Source of the DNA: Sphingomonas sp. S1-29
GTDB lineage: Bacteria > Pseudomonadota > Alphaproteobacteria > Sphingomonadales > Sphingomonadaceae
Length of the DNA: 64,000 nt
Assembly (NCBI RefSeq): GCF_026167545.1
Contig: NZ_CP110678.1
Location: 2,105,501-2,169,500 of the forward strand
Reading direction: 5' to 3'
Part shown: positions 33,784 to 41,532 of the stretch, one piece after another
Position numbering within the stretch: position 1 is the stretch's first letter
Layout of the letters: every line of letters begins with the position of its first letter
Made by a program: the position numbers and the translations under genes
The notes under the pieces: model-generated
Told to the model about the DNA's origin: nothing
Seen by the model: the letters and a program-made list of their open reading frames with translations, nothing else
Databases searched by the model: none

Positions 33784-34491
33784 ATGGCCGAACGCAACCC
33801 AATCCACATCGCCTTCCTGCTGTACGACGACGTCACCCAGCTCGACCTGACCGGCCCTGCGCAAGTGCTCTCGCGGCTGGGCAACACCACGATCGACCTG
33901 GTCGCGGCGACGCGCGACCCGGTGGCCACCGATAGCGGTTTTTCGCTGCACCCCACCGCCATTTTTGCCGACGTGCCCCGCGCCGACATCTTGTGTGTGC
34001 CCGGCGGGTTCGGCACCACCGCGGCGATGGAGGATGCAGCGACGCTCGACTGGGTGCGCAGCGTCGGTACCGAAGCAAGCTGGGTCACCAGCGTGTGCAC
34101 CGGATCGCTGCTGCTCGGGGCAGCGGGGCTGCTCGATGGCCGCCGCGCCGCGTGCCACTGGGCGACGCGCGAGCATCTGGCGCTGTTCGGCGCGATTCCG
34201 GTGGCCGAGCGGGTGGTGTTCGACGGCAATCGCGTGACCGGCGGCGGGGTGACCGCAGGCATTGATTTCGCCCTGGCGCTGATGGCGGCGATTCGCGGCG
34301 AGGACCATGCCCGCTTCGTCCAGCTTTCGCTCGAATACGACCCCGCCCCACCCTTCGATTCGGGCTCGCCCGAGCGCGCTTCCTCTGAAACCGTCGCGCG
34401 TTATCGCACGATGGTGGCGCAGCGCGCGCCCGACCGCGCCGAACGCTTCGCCGCCATCGCGCGAAACCAAGCCGCACGCCGCGGGTTGTAG
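33784..34491 (+). CDS. DJ-1/PfpI family protein
   Basis: 235 residues. The glutamine-amidotransferase-like core is clear: IAFLLYDDVTQLDLTGPAQV, ADILCVPGGFGTTAAM and the nucleophile elbow VTSVCTGSLLLGAAGLLDGR with its cysteine, followed by ACHW and VTGGGVTAGIDFAL. It is closest in pattern to the isocyanide hydratase/InhA-type branch. The reaction is not certain; glyoxalase or chaperone activity is possible in this superfamily. An aldo-keto reductase gene starts 17 bases after its stop, and carbonyl detoxification would suit both. The shared upstream dyad suggests co-control with the SPFH operon. Confidence 0.9.
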   Translation: MAERNPIHIAFLLYDDVTQLDLTGPAQVLSRLGNTTIDLVAATRDPVATDSGFSLHPTAIFADVPRADILCVPGGFGTTAAMEDAATLDWVRSVGTEASWVTSVCTGSLLLGAAGLLDGRRAACHWATREHLALFGAIPVAERVVFDGNRVTGGGVTAGIDFALALMAAIRGEDHARFVQLSLEYDPAPPFDSGSPERASSETVARYRTMVAQRAPDRAERFAAIARNQAARRGL

Positions 34492-34508
34492 CAGCCAACT
34501 CCCAAATC

Positions 34509-35315
34509 ATGAGGCTTTGCATGCTCGAGCTGAACGACGGCCGCGCCATTCCCCAACTCGGCTTCGGCACCTACAAGGTGCCGCAGGCGATCGCCGCGCA
34601 AGTCGTGCGATCGGCGATCGATACCGGCTACAAGCTGGTCGACACCGCCGCGCTGTACGAGAACGAACGCGGCGTCGGCGAGGCGCTCGCGAGCATCGAC
34701 GATGTGTTCGTCACCACCAAGCTGTGGGCGAACATGCACGAAGATGCCGAGGGCGCACTCGACCAAAGCCTGGCGCTGCTCGGCCGCGACAGCGTCGATC
34801 TGTACCTCATCCACTGGCCGGCGCCCGGCCAGGGCAAGTTCGTCGAAGCCTGGAAGGGGCTTGTGCGGCTGCGCGACGCGGGCAAGGCAAAGTCGATCGG
34901 CGTTTCGAACTTCCTGCCCGAGCATATCGAGGCGATCTTCGCCGCGACCGGCGTAATGCCTGCGGTCAACCAGATCGAGCTGCACCCCGATTTCCAGCAG
35001 CGCGAGGCGCGTGCGTTCCACGAGCAGCACGGAATCGTCACGCAGAGCTGGAGCCCGCTTGGCCAGGGAACGACGATCAACAGCCCTGTGATCGCCAAGA
35101 TTGCCCAGAAGCACGGCCGCAGTCCTGCCCAAATAATCCTGCGCTGGCATATCCAGCACGGGCTAGCGGTGATCCCCAAGGCTTCGGACGAAGCGCATAT
35201 GCGCGACAATTTCGGCGCCACCGAGGGGATGCTCGATGCCGACGACATGGCGGCGATCGATTCGATGGACCGCGCCGATGGGCGGTTGGGGCCTGATCCG
35301 CTGGCGCAGGGATAA
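34509..35315 (+). CDS. Aldo/keto reductase
   Basis: About 268 residues, an NADPH-dependent (alpha/beta)8-barrel reductase of the 2,5-diketo-gluconate reductase type. The catalytic tetrad is visible: Asp in KLVDTAALYENE, Tyr in the same stretch, Lys in VFVTTKLW and His in LYLIHWP. The NADPH-binding end is SPAQIILRWHIQHGLAVIPK. Two starts are possible, ATG at 34509 and ATG at 34521 (MLELNDGRAIPQLGFGTY); the second gives the typical N-terminus. It is downstream of the DJ-1/PfpI gene and likely cotranscribed. Confidence 0.94.
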   Translation: MRLCMLELNDGRAIPQLGFGTYKVPQAIAAQVVRSAIDTGYKLVDTAALYENERGVGEALASIDDVFVTTKLWANMHEDAEGALDQSLALLGRDSVDLYLIHWPAPGQGKFVEAWKGLVRLRDAGKAKSIGVSNFLPEHIEAIFAATGVMPAVNQIELHPDFQQREARAFHEQHGIVTQSWSPLGQGTTINSPVIAKIAQKHGRSPAQIILRWHIQHGLAVIPKASDEAHMRDNFGATEGMLDADDMAAIDSMDRADGRLGPDPLAQG

Positions 35316-35319
35316 GCCC

Positions 35320-36711
35320 TTACTGGCCGAGGCGGGCGGCGGCGGCCTTCAGGTCTTCGACAAAGCGGGCCGATTCCTCCGCCGCCTGCGCGGGATCGGT
35401 GATCCGCAGCAGATAGCTGGGGTGGACGGTGATCCACCCCTCGCCGCCGTCCGCAAGCTCGATCGGCCGCCCGCGCTCGCGCCCGATCGTGACGGTCCGT
35501 CCTAGCAGCGAGCGGGCGGCGGTCGCGCCCAGCGCCACCGTCAGGCGCGGCGTCACCAGCATCCGTTCCTGCTCTACCCACCACCGACAGGCGTCGATCT
35601 CGCCCACCCCGGGCTTGGCATGGATCCGCCGCTTGCCGCGCGGCTCGAACTTGAAATGCTTGACCGCGTTGGTGACGTAAACGCGCGCGCGATCGATCCC
35701 GGCTTGCGCAAGCGCCTGATCGAACACTTGCCCGGCAGGGCCGACGAACGGCCGGCCCGCCAGATCCTCCTGGTCGCCGGGCTGTTCGCCGACGAACATC
35801 AGTTCGGCATCGACCGGCCCCTCACCGAACACTGTCTGCGTCGCCGGCTTGTATAGCGGGCAGCGGGTGCAGCCCGCCGCCTCGTCGCGCAGTGCCGCCC
35901 AGGCTCCCTCGATATTGCCGCCGGTCGCGGTGCGTGCGGTGTCGATCATGCCGCTCTCGCGCGCGCGCGCCCCGGCGACCAGCTCGCTCACCAGCGCGGT
36001 TTCGGGCATGTTCTTCCAATATTTGCGCGGCATTTCGCGCAGCATCGCGCCCACTTTGAGCCGCGCGGGATTAAAGATCGACGCATAATAGGTCTTCCAC
36101 ACCGCCTCGATCGGGTCGCCATCGGGGGCATCCTCCTTGGTCGCGGGCGGCCCCTCGGTCAGCGTTTCGCAATCCCAGTGCAGCGACAATTCAGGCGTAA
36201 GGATCGACCACCGCATCGAGTTGAAGCGATCGACGAAGAAGCGCGCATTGTGGCGCACGATATGATGCTCGGGCTCGAACCACGCGACGAAGCGCGCGGT
36301 GCCGTCGTCGTCGGGCAATTCGCGAAAGCGGACGAAGGCGCGCATCTTGTGGATGTCGCGGCGCACCGCCTTGGCCATTTCGTCGAGCCGGCGGCGCAGG
36401 CGGTCGGCGCGGTCGTCGATCAGCCCGGGCTGCTCGATCAGCCGCGTCAGCATCGTATAGAGCAGCGCAAAGCGTTCGGGATCGGCGTGCAGCGCGGCGC
36501 TGCGCGCCAGATCGAGAAAGGCGCGCGGTACGCGAAAGGCCGGCGCGGTAGCAGGCGGCTCGGGCACCGCATCGCCGCCGAACAAATCGGTCGGCTGCGA
36601 CCCAACTTGCCATACGACTTCGGACGCCGGCACCTGCGCCGCCGCCAGCGCGCGCGCGGCGTCGCGCCAGCCATCGAAATCATCGGGCTGCGCCAGCGTC
36701 GCGACGCGCAT
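35320..36711 (-). CDS. UdgX-type uracil-DNA binding protein with N-terminal DUF4130 domain
   Basis: 463 residues. The N-terminal ~240 match the DUF4130/TIGR03915 type (RLIEQPGLIDDRADRLRRRL, RFFVDRFNSMRWSILTP, MLREMPRKYWKNMPE). The C-terminal ~210 form a family 4-like uracil-DNA glycosylase fold: iron-sulfur cysteines beginning CTRCPLY, motif GEQPGDQEDLAGRPFVGPAG, VTNAVKHFKFEPRG, the UdgX loop KRRIH with His364, and HPSYLLRI. In mycobacterial UdgX the equivalent histidine forms a covalent bond with the uracil-excised site. It is last in an operon with a hemerythrin and the radical SAM partner that is almost always linked to it. Confidence 0.93.
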   Translation of the reverse strand: MRVATLAQPDDFDGWRDAARALAAAQVPASEVVWQVGSQPTDLFGGDAVPEPPATAPAFRVPRAFLDLARSAALHADPERFALLYTMLTRLIEQPGLIDDRADRLRRRLDEMAKAVRRDIHKMRAFVRFRELPDDDGTARFVAWFEPEHHIVRHNARFFVDRFNSMRWSILTPELSLHWDCETLTEGPPATKEDAPDGDPIEAVWKTYYASIFNPARLKVGAMLREMPRKYWKNMPETALVSELVAGARARESGMIDTARTATGGNIEGAWAALRDEAAGCTRCPLYKPATQTVFGEGPVDAELMFVGEQPGDQEDLAGRPFVGPAGQVFDQALAQAGIDRARVYVTNAVKHFKFEPRGKRRIHAKPGVGEIDACRWWVEQERMLVTPRLTVALGATAARSLLGRTVTIGRERGRPIELADGGEGWITVHPSYLLRITDPAQAAEESARFVEDLKAAAARLGQ

Positions 36712-36720
36712 CAGCGCGGC

Positions 36721-37197
36721 TCAGTCGCGGTCGTCACCGGGCTGCGCATCCTCTGCGGCTTCGAGCTCCTTGGGCTTGCGGTCCTCGAAGATGTTGCCGA
36801 GCCTCGCCTGCTCGATCTCCGACAGCGCCTCGGCGGCGGCGGGGAACATCTCCTCCTCCTCCTCGTCGATATGATGCTCGTAGCGGTGGCGCATCTCGTC
36901 GAACTTGGCCTGCCATTCGGGCGAGCCGGTTTCGAGCTCGAGCATCTCACCGAAGAAATCGTCGATTTCCTTGTGTTCGGACACCGAATGGCGCGCCTCG
37001 TCGCGCAGCTCGGGCTTGCCGAGCATCGTCGCGTAGAGCGACTCTTCCTCGGCTGCGGCGTGGGCGGTGACTTCGATGCGGAAATCCTCGAACAGCGCTG
37101 CGCGCTTGTCGCCTTCAGCGCCGGCGATCGCCTTCAGCAGTTCGCGGTGGCGATCGTGATCGGCCTTCAGGTCTTCGAAAATGCGGGCGTCGGTCAT
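36721..37197 (-). CDS. Hemerythrin (HHE) domain protein
   Basis: 158 residues forming a four-helix bundle. Diiron-ligand candidates: His in LKADHDRHRELL, TAHAAAEEE, His in SVSEHKEIDDFF and His in RHRYEHHIDEEEEEMFP. The C-terminal ~25 residues are acidic and Lys-rich (DRKPKELEAAEDAQPGDD). Such proteins bind oxygen or nitric oxide, or buffer iron. Its place between the radical SAM and UdgX genes suggests protecting their iron-sulfur clusters or sensing oxygen/NO during DNA damage; that is inference. It starts 72 bases after the radical SAM stop. Confidence 0.9.
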   Translation of the reverse strand: MTDARIFEDLKADHDRHRELLKAIAGAEGDKRAALFEDFRIEVTAHAAAEEESLYATMLGKPELRDEARHSVSEHKEIDDFFGEMLELETGSPEWQAKFDEMRHRYEHHIDEEEEEMFPAAAEALSEIEQARLGNIFEDRKPKELEAAEDAQPGDDRD

Positions 37198-37269
37198 CGG
37201 GTAAGCTCCAAATCGAATATCCCGAGCCCAACCGGTGGCAGCCGCGCTGGTTTCACCTGCGAGTCGGTA

Positions 37270-38520
37270 TCACGCCGCGAACAGCTCGAGCTGGGTCTCG
37301 CGCTTGGGCGCCACGAGCGGCCGCAGATCGGCGCGGTCGGCCAGCGCGATCGGCCGCCAGCCATCGGCGATGAGAAACGGGCGCACCTTCGCCACCGACA
37401 CCGTCAGCCGCGCGACATCCTCAAGGCTCAGCCGCCGCCACCGCCTGGCCGACAGGATCGAATGCACCGCCTTTACCCCCAGCCCCGGCACGCGAAGCAA
37501 ATCCTCGCGCGGCGCTCGGTTGACGTCGACCGGAAAGCGATCGCGGAATTTGAGCGCCCAAGCGAGCTTGGGATCGATGTCGAGCGGCAGCATCCCTGTC
37601 GCGTCGTCGGTGGCGGCAGCGACCTCGTCGGGCCGGTAATCGTAGAAGCGCATCAGCCAGTCGGACTGGTACAGCCGATGCTCGCGCATCAAGGGCGGAC
37701 GCTGGAGCGGCAACACCGCACTTGCATCGGGGATCGGGCTGAACGCCGAATAATAGACGCGGCGCAGGCCGAACCGGCCGTAGAGCGACGCCGCCTTGCC
37801 GACGATATCGCCATCGGTCGCGGCATCCGCCCCCACGATCATCTGCGTCGATTGCCCCGCGGGCGCGAAGCGCGGCGCCGATTTATAGCGCTTCTTGGCA
37901 TCGGCGGTGTCGATGATCGCGGTCTTCATCTCGCCCATCGCATCCTCGATCCGCGTCGCCGATTTCTCGGGGGCGAGCCGCGTCAACCCGCCGACGGTGG
38001 GCAGTTCGACGTTGATCGACACGCGATCGGCATACAGCCCCGCCTGGTGCACCAGCTCGGGATCGGCGTCGGGGATCGTCTTGAGGTGGATATAACCGCG
38101 GAAGTCATGGTCCTCGCGCAGCGATCGCGCGACCTCGACCAGTTGCTCCATCGTGTAGTTCGACGAGCGAATGATGCCCGACGACAGGAACAGCCCCTCG
38201 ATATAGTTGCGGCGATAGAAGCTCAATGTCAGCGCGACGACTTCCTGCGCGGTGAAGCGCGCGCGGCGAACGTTCGAGCTCTTGCGATTGATGCAATAAT
38301 GGCAGTCGAAGATGCAGCTGTTGGTCAACAGGATCTTGAGCAGGCTGATGCAGCGACCATCGGGCGCATAGGCATGGCAGATGCCCGACCCCTCGGTCGA
38401 GCCGAGCCCCTTGCCGCCCGAGGATTTGCGCTTGCTGGTGCCCGAGGACGAACAGGATGCGTCGTATTTCGCCGCATCAGCAAGAATGGCGAGCTTTTCG
38501 CGGGTGTCGAGTTGCGCCAT
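37270..38520 (-). CDS. Putative DNA modification/repair radical SAM protein (TIGR03916 type)
   Basis: 416 residues. The radical SAM cluster motif is CIFDCHYC (Cys69, Cys73, Cys76). The barrel follows (GLFLSSGIIRSSNYTMEQLV, YIHLKTIPDADPELVHQAGL). Near the C-terminus is a helix-hairpin-helix DNA-binding motif (EDLLRVPGLGVKAVHSIL). The family co-occurs with the UdgX/DUF4130 protein encoded two genes downstream. Its chemistry is unknown; repair of a DNA lesion is the usual proposal. The ATG at 38520 is chosen over an in-frame extension to 38562 because the extension would run through the LexA box at 38523. Confidence 0.92.
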   Translation of the reverse strand: MAQLDTREKLAILADAAKYDASCSSSGTSKRKSSGGKGLGSTEGSGICHAYAPDGRCISLLKILLTNSCIFDCHYCINRKSSNVRRARFTAQEVVALTLSFYRRNYIEGLFLSSGIIRSSNYTMEQLVEVARSLREDHDFRGYIHLKTIPDADPELVHQAGLYADRVSINVELPTVGGLTRLAPEKSATRIEDAMGEMKTAIIDTADAKKRYKSAPRFAPAGQSTQMIVGADAATDGDIVGKAASLYGRFGLRRVYYSAFSPIPDASAVLPLQRPPLMREHRLYQSDWLMRFYDYRPDEVAAATDDATGMLPLDIDPKLAWALKFRDRFPVDVNRAPREDLLRVPGLGVKAVHSILSARRWRRLSLEDVARLTVSVAKVRPFLIADGWRPIALADRADLRPLVAPKRETQLELFAA

Positions 38521-38522
38521 CC

Positions 38523-38537
38523 GTTCCGTATATGTTC
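38523..38537 (-). promoter_or_regulatory. LexA (SOS) box
   Basis: GTTC-CGTATAT-GTTC is a perfect match to the alphaproteobacterial LexA consensus GTTC-N7-GTTC. It ends 2 bases before the ATG of the radical SAM gene. LexA bound here would block the start of the three-gene repair operon. The orientation is assigned from the gene it precedes. Confidence 0.85.
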
Positions 38538-38578
38538 GCCGATCGACGCTGTCGAGCGGCAAAGCGTACGCTTCGCGA

Positions 38579-38971
38579 TCAGGGCAACGGAATACCCTGT
38601 TCGGCCTGACGACGTTCGCGGCGGATCGCGCGGTTGGTATCCGCCGCCTGCGCGCCGCAACCGATCATCCCGCCGACCCCAACTGCCGAGCAGCTGCCGA
38701 TCCCCGAATCACCCGCGCGCAGCGTGTCTTCGGAGCGGACCGCCCAAGATTTGTTTTCGGGGGTGATTTCGAGCTCGCGCAGTTCCTGCGGAATGCGGAA
38801 GCGCTCGGCCTCGCCCTTGCGCACGCAGACGACGATTTCCTCGCCATCGGCGTTGGTGGGGCAGCGGTCATTGCCGAAGATCGTCAACGTACCATTTTGC
38901 ACCTGCGCCATCGCCGGGGCCGAAATCGCGGGGAGGACAGCCGCTGCTGCCAGGATCATCCAACGTGCCAT
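38579..38971 (-). CDS. Hypothetical secreted protein
   Basis: 130 residues with a signal peptide (MARWMILAAAAVLPAISAPA, cleavage after MAQ). The mature part has two cysteine-bearing segments, FGNDRCPTNADGEEIVVCVR and GIGSCSAVGVGGMIGCGA, probably disulfide-linked in the periplasm, and a polar C-terminus. The pattern ERFRIPQELRE occurs in several sphingomonad hypotheticals I have seen, but no function is known. The ATG at 38971 follows AAAGGAGCGAG. Confidence 0.75.
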   Translation of the reverse strand: MARWMILAAAAVLPAISAPAMAQVQNGTLTIFGNDRCPTNADGEEIVVCVRKGEAERFRIPQELRELEITPENKSWAVRSEDTLRAGDSGIGSCSAVGVGGMIGCGAQAADTNRAIRRERRQAEQGIPLP

Positions 38972-39020
38972 CACTCTCGCTCCTTTTGCCCCTTATAACG
39001 CGCAGCGCCCGGAAATCGCC

Positions 39021-39566
39021 TCAAATCCGCTTGGACGCGGCGATCGCCACCCGGCATCCGGCGCGGATCACCGCGGTCATCAACGGATAGGCCGGCGCTA
39101 GTTCGGCGCCCGCGGCGAGTGCGGCTTCCTTATGCTCGATCTCTTCGTCGCGGAATTGCGAGACCTTGGCGCGCAATTCAGCGTCGTCGATCCCGATTTC
39201 CTCGAGCTGTTGGCGATAATGTTCGTCGATCTCGGTTTCGACCGCGACGGTGCACGCCATCGCCGCCTCGGGCCCGATCGCCGCGGTCACCACACCCAGC
39301 GCATAGCCCGCGCTGTCCCAGAAGGGCTGGAGCAAGGTGGGCCGCACCCCGCGTTCGACGATCAGCTTGTCGAAATAGGCGCAATGCTCGTCTTCCTGCG
39401 CCGCCATCCCTGCGATCGCGCGCGCGGCGGGGACGTGGTCGCCCATGATCGCCAGCTGCCCGGCATAGATGCGGGTCGCGCCATATTCGCCCGCCTGGTC
39501 GACGCGGATCATCGTCTGCACCTTTTCGCGCCGGTCACCCGGGCGCCACCGCTTGGTCGTCATCAT
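39021..39566 (-). CDS. coq7: Demethoxyubiquinone hydroxylase (COQ7 family)
   Basis: 181 residues. This diiron monooxygenase hydroxylates 2-polyprenyl-3-methyl-6-methoxy-benzoquinol in ubiquinone synthesis. Iron-ligand motifs are visible: DQAGEYGATRIY, AAQEDEHCAYFD, AVETEIDEHYRQQ and FRDEEIEHKEAAL. It overlaps the upstream dsbB by ATGA. Together with ubiG at 58.4 kb it shows an alphaproteobacterial ubiquinone pathway using Coq7 rather than the flavoprotein UbiF. Confidence 0.95.
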   Translation of the reverse strand: MMTTKRWRPGDRREKVQTMIRVDQAGEYGATRIYAGQLAIMGDHVPAARAIAGMAAQEDEHCAYFDKLIVERGVRPTLLQPFWDSAGYALGVVTAAIGPEAAMACTVAVETEIDEHYRQQLEEIGIDDAELRAKVSQFRDEEIEHKEAALAAGAELAPAYPLMTAVIRAGCRVAIAASKRI

Positions 39567-40033
39567 CGTCTCCTGGTCAGCAGCGCCAAGATGGCGACGG
39601 CCCCCCCCAGCGAAAAGATGGCATTAAAGCCAGCGAGCGAGATACCGCCCAGCGTCCATTGCGCGACGTCGCAGCGGATGATCGGCGCCTTGAGCAGCGC
39701 ATCGAGGAAATCGCCGCCGCCGGGCTGGACCCGCGTGGTGCAGGCGGTGATCCCCTCCCACCAATGATATTCGACTCCGGCATGGAAGACGCCGATCGCG
39801 CCGCTGACGGCGATGCCGAGCGCGGCGAGCGCGACCAGCGTGCGCTTCGCCGCGATGCCGGGCACGACAAAGGCGAGCGCCGCCAGCACGATCGCCGCAT
39901 AATGCGGCCAACGCTGCCAATGGCACATCTCGCACGGATACAGCCCGGCGATATATTGCGACCCGAGCGCGCCCGCCATGAGCGCGACGGGCAGCGCGAG
40001 CGCGAGCGCGCGGGCAAGGCGGAATGCGTTCAT
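39563..40033 (-). CDS. dsbB: Disulfide bond formation protein B
   Basis: A 156-residue inner-membrane protein with four membrane segments. It reoxidises DsbA with quinone. The first redox pair is Cys34-Cys37 in GLYPCEMCHWQRWPH, in the first periplasmic loop. A second pair lies in the loop between segments 3 and 4 (ITACTTRV and APIIRCDVAQW). It is coupled to coq7 by an ATGA overlap, which is sensible since DsbB passes electrons to ubiquinone. Confidence 0.94.
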   Translation of the reverse strand: MNAFRLARALALALPVALMAGALGSQYIAGLYPCEMCHWQRWPHYAAIVLAALAFVVPGIAAKRTLVALAALGIAVSGAIGVFHAGVEYHWWEGITACTTRVQPGGGDFLDALLKAPIIRCDVAQWTLGGISLAGFNAIFSLGGAVAILALLTRRR

Positions 40034-40076
40034 CGGTTCAATTCCGCCCCGGCCAGGCCGCGTTCGCTAGCGGCTA

Positions 40077-41411
40077 TCAACGCTTACCCGCGGGCCGCGC
40101 CTGCGCCACCTGCGGCGCAGGGGCCAGCCGACCGATCGTCTTGAGCGCATATTGGAGCTGGAAGTCCTCGACCCCCTGCTTCTCGAGCGCCTCCGCGGTG
40201 GCGGCGAAGCGCGGATCGATCTTGTCGTCCTCTTCGAGCGCCTTGTTGTCGACCTTCGTCTCGTTGATCAGGTGGCGGCGAAGATCGGCCTCGCGGAACA
40301 CCGGGCGGCTCTTGTAATCGGGGTCGCTGATCTGCGGCACGATCAGGTCGGGTTCGATCCCGCCCTCCTGCACCGACTTGCCCGAGGGGGTGAAATAGCG
40401 CGCGGTGGTCAGCCGAAGCGCGTTCGATTCGCCCAGCTGCAGCAGCGTCTGCACCGATCCCTTGCCGAAGGTGCGCACGCCCATCACGATCGCGCGGTGA
40501 TGGTCCTGCAGCGCGCCGGCGACGATCTCCGAAGCCGAGGCAGTGCCGGCATCGACCAGCACGATAATAGGTGCGCCCTTGGTCAGGTCGCCGGGGCGGG
40601 CGTAATAACGCTCGATATCGCTGCGCTCGCGGCCGCGCTGCGACACGATCTCGCCGCGCTCGAGGAAGGCATCGGACACCTCGATCGCCTGGTTGAGCAG
40701 CCCGCCGCCGTTCGAGCGCAGATCGACGATATAGCCGGTGGGGCGCCGCCCTAGCGACTTCTCGATCGCCATGATTGCGGCGCGCGTGTCGGCGCCGGTC
40801 GAGGCCGAGAAGGTGTTGATGTTGACGATGCCGATGCCGTCCTTGACCTCCCACTTCACCGGCTTCTGGACGATGATTTCGCGCGCCATCGTCAGCTCGA
40901 GCGGCTTGTCGCGACCGGGCCGGACGATCGTCAGCGTGACCTTGGTGCCCGGCTGCCCGCGCATCCCCTCGATCGCCTCGTCGAGCGCTTCGCCGAAGAT
41001 CAGCTGGCCGTTGATATGGGTGATGTAATCGCCCGCCTTGATCCCGGCGCGGAAGGCAGGGGTGTCCTCGGTCGGCGCGATGACCTTCACCGCGCCGTCT
41101 TCCTGAGTCACCGTTAGGCCAAGGCCACCGTAATTGCCCTCGGTCTGGATCCGCAGATTTTCGAAATCGAGTTCGTCGACATAGGAGCTGTGCGGGTCGA
41201 GCGCCGCCAGCATCCCCTGGATCGCGCCCTTCACCAGCACCTTGTTGTCGACGGTGTCGACGTACTGCGACTTCACCTGGTTATAGACGTCCATGAAGAC
41301 GTCGAGCTCGCGATAGCTGTTGGTATCGACCTGCGCCATCGCGCCGGTGGCCAGCGGCACGAGCGCCAGCGCCGAAACCGCGGCGGTGACCTGAAGAATC
41401 GGACGGGACAT
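40077..41411 (-). CDS. ctpA: Carboxy-terminal processing protease (S41 family)
   Basis: About 444 residues with a signal peptide (MSRPILQVTAAVSALALVPL...AMAQ). A PDZ domain spans about 85-165 (EGNYGGLGLTVTQEDGAVKV, GIKAGDYITHINGQLI). The S41 peptidase core has a catalytic serine in AGTASASEIVAGAL and lysine in RTFGKGSVQTLLQL. A basic Pro/Ala tail follows. It is a periplasmic processing protease, often acting on peptidoglycan hydrolases. It follows the EnvC-like gene, a conserved order. The ATG at 41411 opens the signal; the extension to 41483 is not supported. Confidence 0.95.
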   Translation of the reverse strand: MSRPILQVTAAVSALALVPLATGAMAQVDTNSYRELDVFMDVYNQVKSQYVDTVDNKVLVKGAIQGMLAALDPHSSYVDELDFENLRIQTEGNYGGLGLTVTQEDGAVKVIAPTEDTPAFRAGIKAGDYITHINGQLIFGEALDEAIEGMRGQPGTKVTLTIVRPGRDKPLELTMAREIIVQKPVKWEVKDGIGIVNINTFSASTGADTRAAIMAIEKSLGRRPTGYIVDLRSNGGGLLNQAIEVSDAFLERGEIVSQRGRERSDIERYYARPGDLTKGAPIIVLVDAGTASASEIVAGALQDHHRAIVMGVRTFGKGSVQTLLQLGESNALRLTTARYFTPSGKSVQEGGIEPDLIVPQISDPDYKSRPVFREADLRRHLINETKVDNKALEEDDKIDPRFAATAEALEKQGVEDFQLQYALKTIGRLAPAPQVAQARPAGKR

Positions 41412-41532
41412 GAAGAAACGCTGTCCTTTCGAAAGCGCGATTGCTTTGGGCGGCAGGATAGCCGCAAGTCGCGTGCCAAGCAAAGGCCAAGGCAGATGAT
41501 CGCAGGCCGATGAACCTGCGCTGAAACACGGC

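Noticed and set aside
38521..38562. Longer N-terminus for the radical SAM protein
   Set aside because: The added residues are encoded by the LexA box region and do not match the family start.
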